Of a stretch of DNA of 64,000 nt, positions 8,390 through 17,676 are shown piece after piece (position 1 is the stretch's first letter; each line of letters starts with the position of its first letter). A model generated the notes under the pieces. The model did no database searches. It saw only the letters and a list, made by a program, of their open reading frames with translations, and was not told the DNA's origin. Source of the stretch: Candidatus Bathyarchaeota archaeon (GTDB taxonomy: Archaea; Thermoproteota; Bathyarchaeia; Bathyarchaeales; Bathycorpusculaceae); assembly GCA_026014485.1 (NCBI GenBank), contig JAOZIE010000014.1:36917-100916 (forward strand). Reading direction: 5' to 3'. The translations under genes and the position numbers were made by a program.

Positions 8390-9139
8390 ATGTCACAACC
8401 CCTCTCCAATCTTTTTCTTTCTATTGGCCGACCAGTGAGAGACGAATACGGACGTTTAGTTGGGAGAATAATCTCTTTCGCCACCAGCCCCAGCGGCAAA
8501 TTTGAAGCTGCATTTATTGAGCAAAGTGATGGCAGATTCTCAAAGCAGCCCATGGAATTTCTCGTATTCAATGGTGCTGATGTCACATTAATCTCACGGA
8601 TTAAATCCAAAGCTACCGTCTTCTGTGACCAGATTCCCTTCATATGGCGCAAAGACAAAGCCTTAAGAGACTTGGTTGAAAAACGGAAAATCCCGCCGAG
8701 TCTATACCAAGAACTTCACAATAACTTCGCCACGGTTCTTAGCCAGCTCCGCAAAGACGCCCAAGTACTCATAGATGAGTGCGCTCAGGGAGTTACGCGT
8801 TGCGAAGAAGAGGTAACCGCCCTAAGCTACGGTGTTCTCCACTTGGAACTGGAGCATGAGATAGGCAAAATCGGTGACGACGCGTACCGAGCAGCTTTTG
8901 CTCAGTTGCAAGAGACCCTCAGACGCACAACCTCCGAAAAAGCCGATTTGGAAAGCGTGAAAACAAAGCTCTCCAACATACTCCTAGGAGAAACTCCGCC
9001 GGCTGTTGAGCCTCCAAAGGTACCTGAGCAGAAAACCAAGGTCTATCCGGAAAAGGCGCCTGAACCTGCTGCTGCTTCTGACCTCCCCGAACCTCCTGTT
9101 GTAGTTTACGTGAAAGAAGTCGGAAAGGCTGGAATTTAG
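8390..9139 (+). CDS. cdvA: CdvA, membrane-binding scaffold of the archaeal division ring
   Basis: 249 aa. CdvA marks the division site and recruits CdvB. N-terminal PRC-barrel-like beta domain (residues 8-75, IGRPVRDEYGRLVGRI), coiled coil (about 90-200, including LHLELEHEIGKIGDDAY), Pro-rich linker and a conserved short C-terminal peptide (PPVVVYVKEVGK) of the kind that pairs with the CdvB winged helix. ATG start with GGAGG at the expected distance. Presence of CdvA argues for a TACK archaeon rather than an Asgard. Confidence 0.88.
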   Translation: MSQPLSNLFLSIGRPVRDEYGRLVGRIISFATSPSGKFEAAFIEQSDGRFSKQPMEFLVFNGADVTLISRIKSKATVFCDQIPFIWRKDKALRDLVEKRKIPPSLYQELHNNFATVLSQLRKDAQVLIDECAQGVTRCEEEVTALSYGVLHLELEHEIGKIGDDAYRAAFAQLQETLRRTTSEKADLESVKTKLSNILLGETPPAVEPPKVPEQKTKVYPEKAPEPAAASDLPEPPVVVYVKEVGKAGI

Positions 9140-9183
9140 ACTATAGCAGATAGGACAAGGTAGCCAGGTCGGAGGGGAAAAAA

Positions 9184-10095
9184 GTTAAAGTCTTAGGCAG
9201 CCGCAGTGCTCCTCCACCTGTTAAAGAACTAGCAACCAAATCCATCTACACGCTCAAGATTCAGCAGAACAAGCTGGAGCAGGCAAGCTACCGCCTGAAA
9301 GAGCGTGACAAAATTCTTTTTGAAACCTGCATGGGCGCGTTGAAGAAGAACAACAAGGAACGCGCTGCAGTTTGCGCTAACGAAATCGCTGAAGTTCGCA
9401 AGCTCCTCAAGTTTCTCTATAACGTTCAGTTAGCCATTGAGCGGGTTGTGCTAAGGCTTGAGACCATTAGAGAACTCAGCGAGATAGTTGTAGACCTAAA
9501 GCCTGCGTTGAAGCTGCTGCAAAACGTGTCACAGGAGCTCTTCCAGGTTTTGCCTGATGTCTCTGCGGAACTTAACACCGTCCAAACAACGATAAGCGAA
9601 ACGTTGTATGCCACAAAAGTCACCTCTGATGCTGACGCGGTGATTCCTGTGGGTAACAAGACGGTGGGCGGAGAAGAAATCCTTCAGGAAGTTTCTAACT
9701 TCTTGGAGCAGAAGATATCTGAAACCCTCCCCGAACCCCCAATTTCTGCGCCTCAGGCTCCTGTGCGGCAGAAAGCGCCTCCAGTACGGGAGCTTGTTGC
9801 GCTGTCCGCTTCCAACTCGCAGGTTACGGGGCATAAGTCCGTGGAGGAATCTGGTCGTGCTCCCGCGCAAGCAACGTTTTCCTACAGGAAACAGGAAATC
9901 AAGGAGATTTCTTTGAAAGTCCAAAAGCCCTCAATTGAGGATTTGCTGTTGGAGTACGTCAGGAAGAGTAACGGTGAAATAGACCTTACACGTTGTTCCA
10001 ATGAGTTAAACACTTCAAACAGGGAAATTGAAGAGGCTCTTGAAAGCTTAGGCAGCAAGGGCAAAATCAAAATTGAATTAAAATCGCCAGAGTAA
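9184..10095 (+). CDS. cdvB: CdvB, ESCRT-III-like protein with C-terminal winged helix
   Basis: Core ESCRT-III homolog with an Snf7-like helical domain, a proline-rich linker (MIM-type, about 190-215) and a C-terminal winged helix (about residues 240-303, SIEDLLLEYVRKSNGEID region) that in crenarchaea binds CdvA. The first ATG in frame is 9331, but homology to the paralog in the same operon (IQQNKLEQASYRLKERD against LQVQKLDQATDRFSQRD) begins about 35 codons earlier, inside helix 1. The frame is open back to TAG at 9158. No ATG, GTG or TTG lies in between, but GGAGGGG at 9171-9177 is followed six bases later by GTT at 9184. That spacing matches the ATG of cdvC in this operon, so GTT is the best start by position. 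A base error for GTG is the alternative. Confidence 0.85.
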   Translation, partial: VKVLGSRSAPPPVKELATKSIYTLKIQQNKLEQASYRLKERDKILFETCMGALKKNNKERAAVCANEIAEVRKLLKFLYNVQLAIERVVLRLETIRELSEIVVDLKPALKLLQNVSQELFQVLPDVSAELNTVQTTISETLYATKVTSDADAVIPVGNKTVGGEEILQEVSNFLEQKISETLPEPPISAPQAPVRQKAPPVRELVALSASNSQVTGHKSVEESGRAPAQATFSYRKQEIKEISLKVQKPSIEDLLLEYVRKSNGEIDLTRCSNELNTSNREIEEALESLGSKGKIKIELKSPE

Positions 10096-10119
10096 AGACT
10101 AAACTGAGAGGGGAAAACC

Positions 10120-11295
10120 ATGAGTGCTTCACAAGAACTTGAGAGAGCGGCAACCGCTTACGCATTAGACGCTGTGAAAATGGATAAGCAAGGCAACAAG
10201 GGCAGAGCTATAACTCTGTACCAGAAGGCCATTGAGAGTTTGCTGCAGCTTGTCCAGCTTTACCCAGAATACGGCTTAAACAAGGTTTACGTGCAGAGAG
10301 CCATCGCGTATCAGGAACGCATCAAAGCTCTGCAGGGCTCCGTGTCACCTCAGGATGTGCGTCACGAAATGGAACGCACAGCAGAAGAAAGCGGCACCGA
10401 AAGAACCACACCTGAAGGCAAAGCCGAAGGCGAAGAACTCATCGTCACCGAGAAGCCGCATGTCACGTGGGCTGAAGTGGTCGGTTTAGAAACCGCCAAA
10501 AAAGCCGTGAAAGAAGCAATCGTTTACCCCGTGCAGCGCCCCGATTTGTTTCCGCTGGGTTGGCCCCGAGGCATTTTACTTTTTGGTCCTCCTGGCTGCG
10601 GTAAAACTTTGTTGGCTGCGGCAGTTGCCACGGAGATTGACGCGAACTTTTACAGCATCGATGCTGCTTCAATTATGAGTAAGTGGCTTGGGGAGGCTGA
10701 GCAGAATGTGGCTAAGCTTTTCAATTCAGCACGCAAATCCTCCAACGAAGGCAAACCCGCCATCGTGTTCGTGGATGAATTGGATTCCTTGATGGGTACA
10801 CATTCAAATGAGGTCGGCGGGGAAATCCGCGTGAAGAACCAGTTCCTCAAGGAGATGGACGGCATCATGGACAAGGGCAAGGCGCTGCACGTTTACGTCA
10901 TCGGCGCAACGAACAAGCCTTGGGATTTGGATTGGGCTTTCATCCGCAGGTTCCAGAAGCGTATTTTGGTTCCGCTGCCTGACCATAACACCCGCCTAAA
11001 CATGCTCAAGCACTATACGGGTAACTTGCAGATTGAACAGGATGTGGATTTGCATGAGTTGGCAAGGCTCAGCGAGGGCTTCTCTGGCAGCGATATCCGA
11101 GATGTTTGCCAGTCCGCGCAGCTTTCGCTCATCGGCGAGTTCTTCGAGTCAGGCAAAGCCATGGATAGAGCAGCTAAACCTCGAGCTTTGAATATGCTTG
11201 ATTTCAGGAACATATTCGACGCCCGAAAGCCAAGCGTGTCACTGGATATGCTTTCACTATATAACCGATGGTTCGAAGCTTTCAAAGCACTTTAG
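10120..11295 (+). CDS. cdvC: CdvC, Vps4-type AAA ATPase
   Basis: 391 aa. Disassembles ESCRT-III polymers during division. N-terminal MIT domain (residues about 1-75, three helices, binds the MIM motif of CdvB). AAA module: Walker A FGPPGCGKTLL near residue 155, Walker B IVFVDELDSL, sensor-1 region VIGATNKPWDLD and arginine-finger region FIRRFQKRI. C-terminal Vps4-like helix. ATG with AGAGGGG ribosome binding site, 24 bp after cdvB. Last gene of the operon. Confidence 0.92.
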   Translation: MSASQELERAATAYALDAVKMDKQGNKGRAITLYQKAIESLLQLVQLYPEYGLNKVYVQRAIAYQERIKALQGSVSPQDVRHEMERTAEESGTERTTPEGKAEGEELIVTEKPHVTWAEVVGLETAKKAVKEAIVYPVQRPDLFPLGWPRGILLFGPPGCGKTLLAAAVATEIDANFYSIDAASIMSKWLGEAEQNVAKLFNSARKSSNEGKPAIVFVDELDSLMGTHSNEVGGEIRVKNQFLKEMDGIMDKGKALHVYVIGATNKPWDLDWAFIRRFQKRILVPLPDHNTRLNMLKHYTGNLQIEQDVDLHELARLSEGFSGSDIRDVCQSAQLSLIGEFFESGKAMDRAAKPRALNMLDFRNIFDARKPSVSLDMLSLYNRWFEAFKAL

Positions 11296-11489
11296 GAGCG
11301 TTAGAGGGGACAAACCAAAACCGACAGGCAGGTTGGGTGGAAAGGTTTGGGGGACCTCACATTTTTGCACGCTCTCCCTTTTCTCCCCTACAAAACATCC
11401 CCAAACCCCACAACCCAACAACCTGCCAAAAATTGTTGAAAAACAACTGGCTGTTCAGATTTTTCTGTTGTCTTAGTTGCTGGTTTTGG

Positions 11490-12038
11490 TTAGCTGCTGT
11501 TTTCTGTTTTCGGTTTTAAGGCTTCTTTTTCGACCAACTCTGCCAAATCCTGCGGGTTTGTTAGGGCATTCACGTAGGGGACTGCTGGCTTGAGGTTTTG
11601 GGGGTTGTAGGGTCCGCTAAAGGCGATGATGGGCTGGTAGGCTTTGAGTGCGTACTCGGCTTCTTGCCTGCTTTTGGTGACGGCTATTTTTGGGATATCC
11701 AGTCTTTGGCCGACTTCCTGCTTTAAGCCCTCCACAAGGACAACCTCGTTTCCAGCGCATTTTTCTATGAGTTGGTCAAATCGGACGGTTTCTATCGGGG
11801 TTTTTTCTATGGTGGCGATTTCGTTGGCTGAGACCGCTATGACTGTTTTGGCTCCGTGCGCTGCGTAGCGGTACGTGTCTTTGCCGGGTGTGTCGATGGT
11901 GAAGTTTTCTTTTTCAGGAACATGTTTTACGGCTGCGACGCGGTAGCCTCGTTTAGTGAGTTGGGCGATGAGGCTTTCTGTGGTGGTGGTTTTGCCCGAT
12001 TTTTTGGTGCCGATGACGGAGATGACTTTGGGCTTCAA
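11490..12038 (-). CDS. mobB: MobB-type GTP-binding protein, copy 1
   Basis: 182 aa P-loop protein; MobB helps attach GMP to molybdopterin together with MobA. Walker A GTKKSGKTTT at residue 10; later VLVEGLKQEV corresponds to the conserved MobB segment VLVEGFK. The His of the usual H.GH stretch is not obvious. Overlaps the upstream wHTH gene by 4 bp (ATGA type), so the two are coupled. It is one of three MobB homologs in 12 kb, the others at 21793-22362 and 22479-23249. Confidence 0.8.
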   Translation of the reverse strand: MKPKVISVIGTKKSGKTTTTESLIAQLTKRGYRVAAVKHVPEKENFTIDTPGKDTYRYAAHGAKTVIAVSANEIATIEKTPIETVRFDQLIEKCAGNEVVLVEGLKQEVGQRLDIPKIAVTKSRQEAEYALKAYQPIIAFSGPYNPQNLKPAVPYVNALTNPQDLAELVEKEALKPKTENSS

Positions 12039-12508
12039 GATTCCATTTCTTCCCTGAATATGTCCTCAAACATCTTTTTGTCTATGTGAAGTTCCTCGGC
12101 TAAGCCCTTGACCATCTTGACGTAGATGCGGAACAGGTTCTGCATGATTTCAGCTTTTTCCTCTTCGCTGATTTGCTCCTCATCCGCCATGAGCAACGCA
12201 AACCATTTGCCCAAATCCGTAAGCTGGTAGGCTTTGACCCAGATGATTCTGCCTTCCTTCTCGTTTTTCTCCATGGCTTCGTCTAACACGCGGAGTTTGG
12301 TGAGGGTTTTGAGGTTTTCGATGATGGTTTTGTTTGAGAAGTTGAGCTTTCTGACAAGGTCTTTTTGGTAGATGCTTTTGGCTACACCCTGCTCCAACGC
12401 GAACTTGAGCAGGTCAACTGCGGCCTTGCTGCCGAAGATGGCGCTGAGAACCTTATTTTTTTCCTCCCCTGGAAGAAAAACTACATACGGATATAACTCT
12501 TCGTTCAT
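12035..12508 (-). CDS. Winged-helix regulator, coupled to mobB
   Basis: 157 aa from ATG 12508 (MNEELYPYVV). Winged helix in the first 100 residues (YQKDLVRKLNFSNKTIIENL as the helix-turn-helix), then an acidic helical tail. MarR/ArsR-like; ligand unknown. Its stop overlaps the start of mobB by 4 bp, which makes regulation of molybdenum cofactor genes a reasonable guess but nothing more. Confidence 0.65.
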   Translation of the reverse strand: MNEELYPYVVFLPGEEKNKVLSAIFGSKAAVDLLKFALEQGVAKSIYQKDLVRKLNFSNKTIIENLKTLTKLRVLDEAMEKNEKEGRIIWVKAYQLTDLGKWFALLMADEEQISEEEKAEIMQNLFRIYVKMVKGLAEELHIDKKMFEDIFREEMES

Positions 12509-12592
12509 ACAATGCACTGTTACCCCCTCTGCATTGCTTGAGCTTTTAAGAATTGTGGAGTTTCCAGCTCCAATGAACGATTAAAACGGCTA

Positions 12593-13270
12593 CTACTGGA
12601 CCCAGTGGATAACCGCCGTCAACACAACCGCCGCTGAAACCACAATCACGAAAAACAGCAGGATGAGGTTTGTGCCGCTAAGGAAAGGTTGATTATCTGA
12701 TAGGGATGGAGGCAGTGAAGAAGGCGTTAGGGGTGAGAATGATGAAGCAGAAGGTGTTTGCATCTGGGCAACGGTAAATGAGCGTGACTGGGATGTGGAC
12801 GTTCGGTTTGTGGTCAAATACCCGAGGTACCCTCCAATATAGTAATTTACTGTGAAGTTGGCGGTTACTGTAACAACATGAGTGCCCACCGATAGGTTGC
12901 CAAGAACCAGAGAATAATCCAAACTCTTGGGTAACTCATCCCCAATGTTTTTCATATGCTCGGTATAGAGGACGGTCTGGTTTTCGTCCAAGGCGTAAGT
13001 GACTTTGTCTATCCATCCGGCGTTTATTCTCCAGCCTTCCGGCGTTAGATGCACCCAAGAGTCGGGTCTGACGACGGAGAAGTTTAGGTTGATTTCGTTA
13101 TTGTAAGTGGAGTCTGAAGCGGGTGAGTAGACCGTTATGGTGGGCTGGTCCGTGATTGGTTCCCCCGGGAAAGGAACCCAATTGGCTTCTGCCATTTCCA
13201 CAAACTGCAATTCCGCTAACATAAAAAGAAGCGCCGCGATAGTCATTACTTCGATAACTGTTTTGCTCAT
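12593..13270 (-). CDS. Secreted, membrane-anchored surface protein
   Basis: 225 aa from ATG 13270 (MSKTVIEVMT; upstream ATG 13279 is also possible). N-terminal signal peptide (residues about 4-25), a beta-rich ectodomain with TITVYSPASDSTYNNEINLN, a Ser/Pro stalk and a C-terminal membrane helix (about 198-222) with the tail HWVQ. Same plan as the proteins at 1535-2632 and 50044-50523; all three carry a YNSS/YNNEI-type first strand or similar and probably belong to one paralogous family. Function unknown. Confidence 0.7.
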   Translation of the reverse strand: MSKTVIEVMTIAALLFMLAELQFVEMAEANWVPFPGEPITDQPTITVYSPASDSTYNNEINLNFSVVRPDSWVHLTPEGWRINAGWIDKVTYALDENQTVLYTEHMKNIGDELPKSLDYSLVLGNLSVGTHVVTVTANFTVNYYIGGYLGYLTTNRTSTSQSRSFTVAQMQTPSASSFSPLTPSSLPPSLSDNQPFLSGTNLILLFFVIVVSAAVVLTAVIHWVQ

Positions 13271-13329
13271 AATTCGCATCGTTTGCTACGATGATTTTCT
13301 ATACCTAAAAAGCCTTTTGTCAAGAATTC

Positions 13330-14466
13330 TTGACTAACCCTTTTTCTTTTTTTGGTTCTTGGGACCCAATTCATGATGGTGCTCTGTGCAATAGCTTTTT
13401 TAATCCTAGCTTTGTCTTCTTAACGCGGTGCATTAAAACGGCTTCCACAGTAGATTGGATTCCACGTGACGGAGACACCTTCGTTACTGTAGAAGGTTTC
13501 ATAATGAATACTATGGGATATGAGCATCCCGGCGGTAGAGTTTTTGCGTTTCTCAAGTATATCCCCGCGGAGTATCAGGAGCTTTTCCATGTGGAGATGC
13601 TTGAGCGCACATGGCAGTTTGGCGGCAAAAAGCTGTTTCGCGCCGAGAAACTCTACACCGCCGCAAACTACCAGAGCTTCATTGAAACTTTCCGCAAGAA
13701 CTTCCCTGATTACATTTATTTCTGTCCGTTCCGCAACAAGGAACTCATCAGCGCGCCCATAAGCCGCATTGACCAAGTGTTTGTTCCCAAAGACTGCCTC
13801 CAAAGAATCCTCCAACTACCCAAATACGACAACATTCAGGCGATAGCCGTGGAACTCATACAGATGCTGAGCAAGGAGTCAGGCGTCCACCTCAGCCACT
13901 TTGGCATGCATGGCTCCATCGCGCTTGACATGCACAGCGAAGAAAGCGACATAGACTTCGTTGTCTACGGGTCAGGCAACTTCCGCGTCGTCGAAGAAGC
14001 CATCGAACGCCTCGTCAACGCGGGAACCCTGCGGTTCATTTTCGGCAACAAGCTGGACCGCGCCCGCAAATTCAAGGGCAAATACAAAGATAAAATCTGG
14101 ATGTTCACCGCCGCCCGCCTGCCCCAAGAGGTAACTGAAAAGTACGGCGAATACCGCTTCGTCCCCGTGCAGCCTGTTAAGTTCCAGTGTGTCGTGGCAG
14201 ATGACACCGAAGCGATTTTCCGCCCCGCCATCTACCGCATAAAAGATTACGCGCCCTCAGACGAAGCCTCCAAGCTTCCCGCAGAGCAAATTCCCAACCG
14301 TGTCCTGAGCAACATCGGCTGCTACCGCAACATAGCCCGCAGCGGCGACAAAATCAAAGTTTCAGGTGTGCTGGAGAAGGTGGAGTCCGTAAAAACTGGC
14401 GAGGCAACCTATCAAGTTGTGGTGGGAACCGCAACCACCGAGGATGAGCAGATATGGCCACTTTGA
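13330..14466 (+). CDS. Minimal nucleotidyltransferase protein, paralog 1
   Basis: 378 aa from TTG 13330, but the paralogs begin near residue 38 of this frame, so the true start may lie around 13430 where no ATG, GTG or TTG is available. Central nucleotidyltransferase motif [19 protein letters not shown] (GS...D.D) near residue 200, followed by VVYG. The N-terminal 150 residues share EHPGG/SHPRG, and the C-terminal 60 ([19 protein letters not shown]) look like an OB fold. Two sister genes follow. Overlaps the next gene by 13 bp. Substrate unknown; a tRNA- or protein-modifying nucleotidyltransferase would be an inference. Confidence 0.7.
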   Translation: MTNPFSFFGSWDPIHDGALCNSFFNPSFVFLTRCIKTASTVDWIPRDGDTFVTVEGFIMNTMGYEHPGGRVFAFLKYIPAEYQELFHVEMLERTWQFGGKKLFRAEKLYTAANYQSFIETFRKNFPDYIYFCPFRNKELISAPISRIDQVFVPKDCLQRILQLPKYDNIQAIAVELIQMLSKESGVHLSHFGMHGSIALDMHSEESDIDFVVYGSGNFRVVEEAIERLVNAGTLRFIFGNKLDRARKFKGKYKDKIWMFTAARLPQEVTEKYGEYRFVPVQPVKFQCVVADDTEAIFRPAIYRIKDYAPSDEASKLPAEQIPNRVLSNIGCYRNIARSGDKIKVSGVLEKVESVKTGEATYQVVVGTATTEDEQIWPL

Positions 14467-15542
14467 AGCTGCGCGACCGCGACGGCATAGTCACCAAGGA
14501 AGGCTTGATTTTCCGCGTCTTCGGCTACAGCCACCCCCGCGGCGCCTACATATGCGACGCTGAATACGCCTCCGCAGACATATTCCAATCCAGCGACCCC
14601 CGCGCACTAAGGAACGGCGGCACCAGCGGCAAAGTCTTCTACAAATTCTACGACGACGAAGGCTGGAAATTCGTCCACAACAACTACTACCCCCAATACA
14701 CCCTCATGCACAAGATGCTGGGCGTCAAAGTGGTAGGTATCAAAAAATCCGAAATCGCCGATGTGCGGCTGCCAAAACGGCGGCTTAAAGCGTTAGTTTC
14801 AGATGAGCCTGCCGATTCCCTTATCGCAGCCACTTTGAGGGTGCTGGAGATTTCCCTAAAGTACTCTGGCTTGAAAGTGGATAACTTTGGTGTTTTTGGT
14901 TCTATGCTGCATGGATTCCATCACCCCGACTACTCTGACATTGACCTGCTGGTTTACGGCGGACAAGAAATCGCCAAGATGCGCGAGGTTTTAGGTGACT
15001 TGTACAGTGACGGGCTGTCAGGCTTCCGCAACGAATTTGCCACCTCCGCTGCTATGGCCGGCAAGAAATGGCGGTTCAAGCACTTCACCGTGAAAGAGTT
15101 CATGTGGCACCAGAAACGCAAACTTATCTATGGCTTATACGACGACCGAGGCAGCGGGCGAACCATAAAAGCCGAGTTTGAACCCGTCAAGGAATGGAGT
15201 GAAATCTCCAGTGAATACAACTCAGAAACAAAAATCGTGCATAAATCGTGGGTGCGCGTAAAAGCCCGTGTGACAGCGGATGTGGATGCGCCGTATATTC
15301 CGTCGGTTTACGGCATCGAACCCCTCGAAGTGCTAAAGGGTTCAAAGAAGGCGCTGGAAGCCGTGCGCGTGGTTTCGTACATGGAGGAGTTCCGTCTGCA
15401 AGCCCGCAAAGACGAAACCATAATCGTCGAAGGTACCCTTGAAGAAGTCACGTCGCCCAAAGGCAACTTCTACCAGATAACCCTCACCTACTGCCCAAAA
15501 TACTACGACCAGACGCTAAAAGTCGCTGACCTACGCCTTTAG
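14454..15542 (+). CDS. Minimal nucleotidyltransferase protein, paralog 2
   Basis: 362 aa, ATG start inside the 3' end of paralog 1. Nucleotidyltransferase motif [20 protein letters not shown] near residue 150, then LLVYGG. N-terminal domain with [16 protein letters not shown]-terminal OB-like domain ([19 protein letters not shown]). Its 3' end overlaps paralog 3 on the opposite strand by 12 bp. The third catalytic carboxylate expected in polymerase-beta-like enzymes was not pinned down. Confidence 0.7.
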   Translation: MATLKLRDRDGIVTKEGLIFRVFGYSHPRGAYICDAEYASADIFQSSDPRALRNGGTSGKVFYKFYDDEGWKFVHNNYYPQYTLMHKMLGVKVVGIKKSEIADVRLPKRRLKALVSDEPADSLIAATLRVLEISLKYSGLKVDNFGVFGSMLHGFHHPDYSDIDLLVYGGQEIAKMREVLGDLYSDGLSGFRNEFATSAAMAGKKWRFKHFTVKEFMWHQKRKLIYGLYDDRGSGRTIKAEFEPVKEWSEISSEYNSETKIVHKSWVRVKARVTADVDAPYIPSVYGIEPLEVLKGSKKALEAVRVVSYMEEFRLQARKDETIIVEGTLEEVTSPKGNFYQITLTYCPKYYDQTLKVADLRL

Positions 15543-16550
15543 CAGCGCCATGAAGTCTGCGGGTTGGTTGCCGATTATGACACGGTGATAGCTGCGTTCT
15601 AGGCGTTTGTTTGTGACGCGCTCCACTTTGCCTTGAACTAGAATTTCTTCGCCGACTTTGGCTTGCTGGCAGAATCTGCCGCGAAAAGACGCAACCTCCC
15701 CAATTGAATCCAGTTTAGGTCCTTCCAGCACCTGCACGTTGCCGATTTGGTAGGTGCAGGGCGTGAACAGCGCTTCTGAATCATCCGTGACTGTGGCAGA
15801 CAATTTGGCGTACCCCGCTTTCTCGTAGCAGACCTCCCCGTACTGCTCCGTGGTTTCGCTCCAGTTCTTCACGAAACGCACAAAATAGTCGATGCCTTCG
15901 TACATGCCTTGGAAGGCTTTGCGGTTTTCGACTTTTTCGAAGTCCTCAAAACTCATGATGGTGTCTTTCGAACGGAAATCGAACAGCGCCTGCAGTTCGC
16001 CTCGGCTGTACGGTTTGAAGTGTGATGTCTGGGGTTTCTGGAGTTTCTGCATGGTGGCGTATGCTTTGCGGCAGTTTTCTGTGCCGTACACGAGGGGGTC
16101 GATGTCGCTTTGCAGCGTGAACAGCCCCGACATGACTGAGCCTGACACGCCGATGCTGCCCCACGGAATGCCTGATGCCTCCTGCAACTCCTCCGCAAGC
16201 ATCACCGCTTTCTGCTGTAGAGGCTGCCGCTTCTGAAGTGTGCGCAGTTCAGCCAAAGCCTCCACGGGGTCATAGCGTTTTGTGACTTCTTTTGTGGGGA
16301 CTTCGCAGATGGTTTCTCCGAAAACGGGGTCAAAAACAATCAGATGCGGCGTTTTCTGCTGCAGGTACTTGAACCGTTCCGCGAGGTTGTAGATTTTACT
16401 ATACGTGGTTCCGGGTTTGCCGCGGTTGCCTGTGGGGTCGGGGATGTATCTAGGGAACGCCACCACCTTGTCGGGTGGGTGCACTAAGCCTTTCACGTCG
16501 AATATGACGTTGTTGTCTGTCTGGATTAAGTCGCCTTCGCGGGCACGCAT
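15531..16550 (-). CDS. Minimal nucleotidyltransferase protein, paralog 3
   Basis: 339 aa, convergent with paralog 2. Nucleotidyltransferase motif IGVSGSVMSGLFTLQSDID near residue 135, followed by PLVYG: the second residue after the first Asp is still Asp, but the next position is Pro instead of the hydrophobic residue in the other two. N-terminal GLVHPPDKVVAFPRYIPD aligns with [16 protein letters not shown] of paralog 1. C-terminal OB-like segment (VQGKVERVTN). The inverted arrangement suggests an old local duplication with inversion. Confidence 0.7.
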   Translation of the reverse strand: MRAREGDLIQTDNNVIFDVKGLVHPPDKVVAFPRYIPDPTGNRGKPGTTYSKIYNLAERFKYLQQKTPHLIVFDPVFGETICEVPTKEVTKRYDPVEALAELRTLQKRQPLQQKAVMLAEELQEASGIPWGSIGVSGSVMSGLFTLQSDIDPLVYGTENCRKAYATMQKLQKPQTSHFKPYSRGELQALFDFRSKDTIMSFEDFEKVENRKAFQGMYEGIDYFVRFVKNWSETTEQYGEVCYEKAGYAKLSATVTDDSEALFTPCTYQIGNVQVLEGPKLDSIGEVASFRGRFCQQAKVGEEILVQGKVERVTNKRLERSYHRVIIGNQPADFMALLKA

Positions 16551-16658
16551 ACAGAATTCCCCTGTAACTGGGTTGTGTAGCCTGTTTTGGTTGTGTGTAC
16601 CGTTTTACATAACGTTAATAAACCTTTTTTGAACCCTTTCCCATCAGGTGCCCCCTAC

Positions 16659-17606
16659 ATGCCATACTTTGACAAGGCAAAACATGTTTCTAACTGTCTC
16701 CAGATGGCAATCCTGTTCGAAGTTACCGCAAACAAACCTGGCAACGTCAACCCCGCCGTCGGCTTTGAAGGCACCCGAGTGGAGCACTTCTTGGCGTCTG
16801 CGGTGGCGGCGTCGGCTTCGTTTGAGGCGGCGGCGAAACGGGGCATAGCCGTTTTTGAGGGCAAGCTGCAACTTAGCCAAGTTGGCATGGGCGAGTTGAT
16901 GCGGGACTGCGTGGCGGATATAGGCGCTTGGCAGAGCGGCGGCAACACCCTGCTGGGCACCGTGATGCTGTTTATTCCCTTGGCGGTTGCGGCTGGCATG
17001 ACGCCCCTAAACGAGAAGCGGGAATTTGACCTGAAGCAGCTGCGGGCAAACCTGAAGTTGGCGTCTGAAGCAACAACCCCTCAGGACGCCGTTTGCCTGT
17101 ATGAGGCAATCGACATAGCGCAGCCCAGCGGACTCAACGAGGCACCAGAGTTGGACGTTAAGAATTCCCAGTCTAAACAGCGGCTGCTTGACGAGAACGT
17201 TTCGCTCTTTGAGGTCATGAACCTGGGCAGAAGCTACGATGACATAAGCTACGAGTGGGCAACCACCTTTGCCCTATGCTTCGATTTGGCTTACCAGTAC
17301 CTGTGGGGGCAGCTCCAAACGAGGAGCCTCAACGACGCCGTGGTTCAAAGCTTCCTCAAACTCCTCGCCCAACGACCTGACACGTTCATTGCAAGAAAGG
17401 CGGGCAAAGAAAAAGCCAAGCAGGTTGCAGAGGATGCCGCGGCGGTTTTGCGGTTGGGCGGCGTTGAAACCGTGCAGGGCAGAGCAGCCATCGGGGAGCT
17501 TGACCGAAAGCTGCGGCAGAAAGGTAACAGTCTTAATCCTGGAACCACCGCGGATTTAACTGCTGCCGCTTTGGCGTTATGCACGCTTAGGGGATATCGC
17601 CCATAA
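16659..17606 (+). CDS. CitG/MdcB-like triphosphoribosyl-dephospho-CoA synthase family protein
   Basis: 315 aa from ATG 16659 (MPYFDKAKH). In bacteria this family makes the prosthetic group precursor of citrate or malonate carriers from ATP and dephospho-CoA. Conserved features: TANKPGNVNP near residue 24, GGNTLLGTVML near residue 95, SYEWATTF, and SLNPGTTADLTAAALAL at the C-terminus. No citrate lyase or malonate decarboxylase genes are nearby, so the archaeal substrate is unknown. Downstream is fdhD. Confidence 0.75.
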   Translation: MPYFDKAKHVSNCLQMAILFEVTANKPGNVNPAVGFEGTRVEHFLASAVAASASFEAAAKRGIAVFEGKLQLSQVGMGELMRDCVADIGAWQSGGNTLLGTVMLFIPLAVAAGMTPLNEKREFDLKQLRANLKLASEATTPQDAVCLYEAIDIAQPSGLNEAPELDVKNSQSKQRLLDENVSLFEVMNLGRSYDDISYEWATTFALCFDLAYQYLWGQLQTRSLNDAVVQSFLKLLAQRPDTFIARKAGKEKAKQVAEDAAAVLRLGGVETVQGRAAIGELDRKLRQKGNSLNPGTTADLTAAALALCTLRGYRP

Positions 17607-17676
17607 CGTTGGGGTTTTTGTTTTCTGGTTGTTTATTAGTTAGAACAGGAAACTCTACGAGGTAGGTGACGATGGT

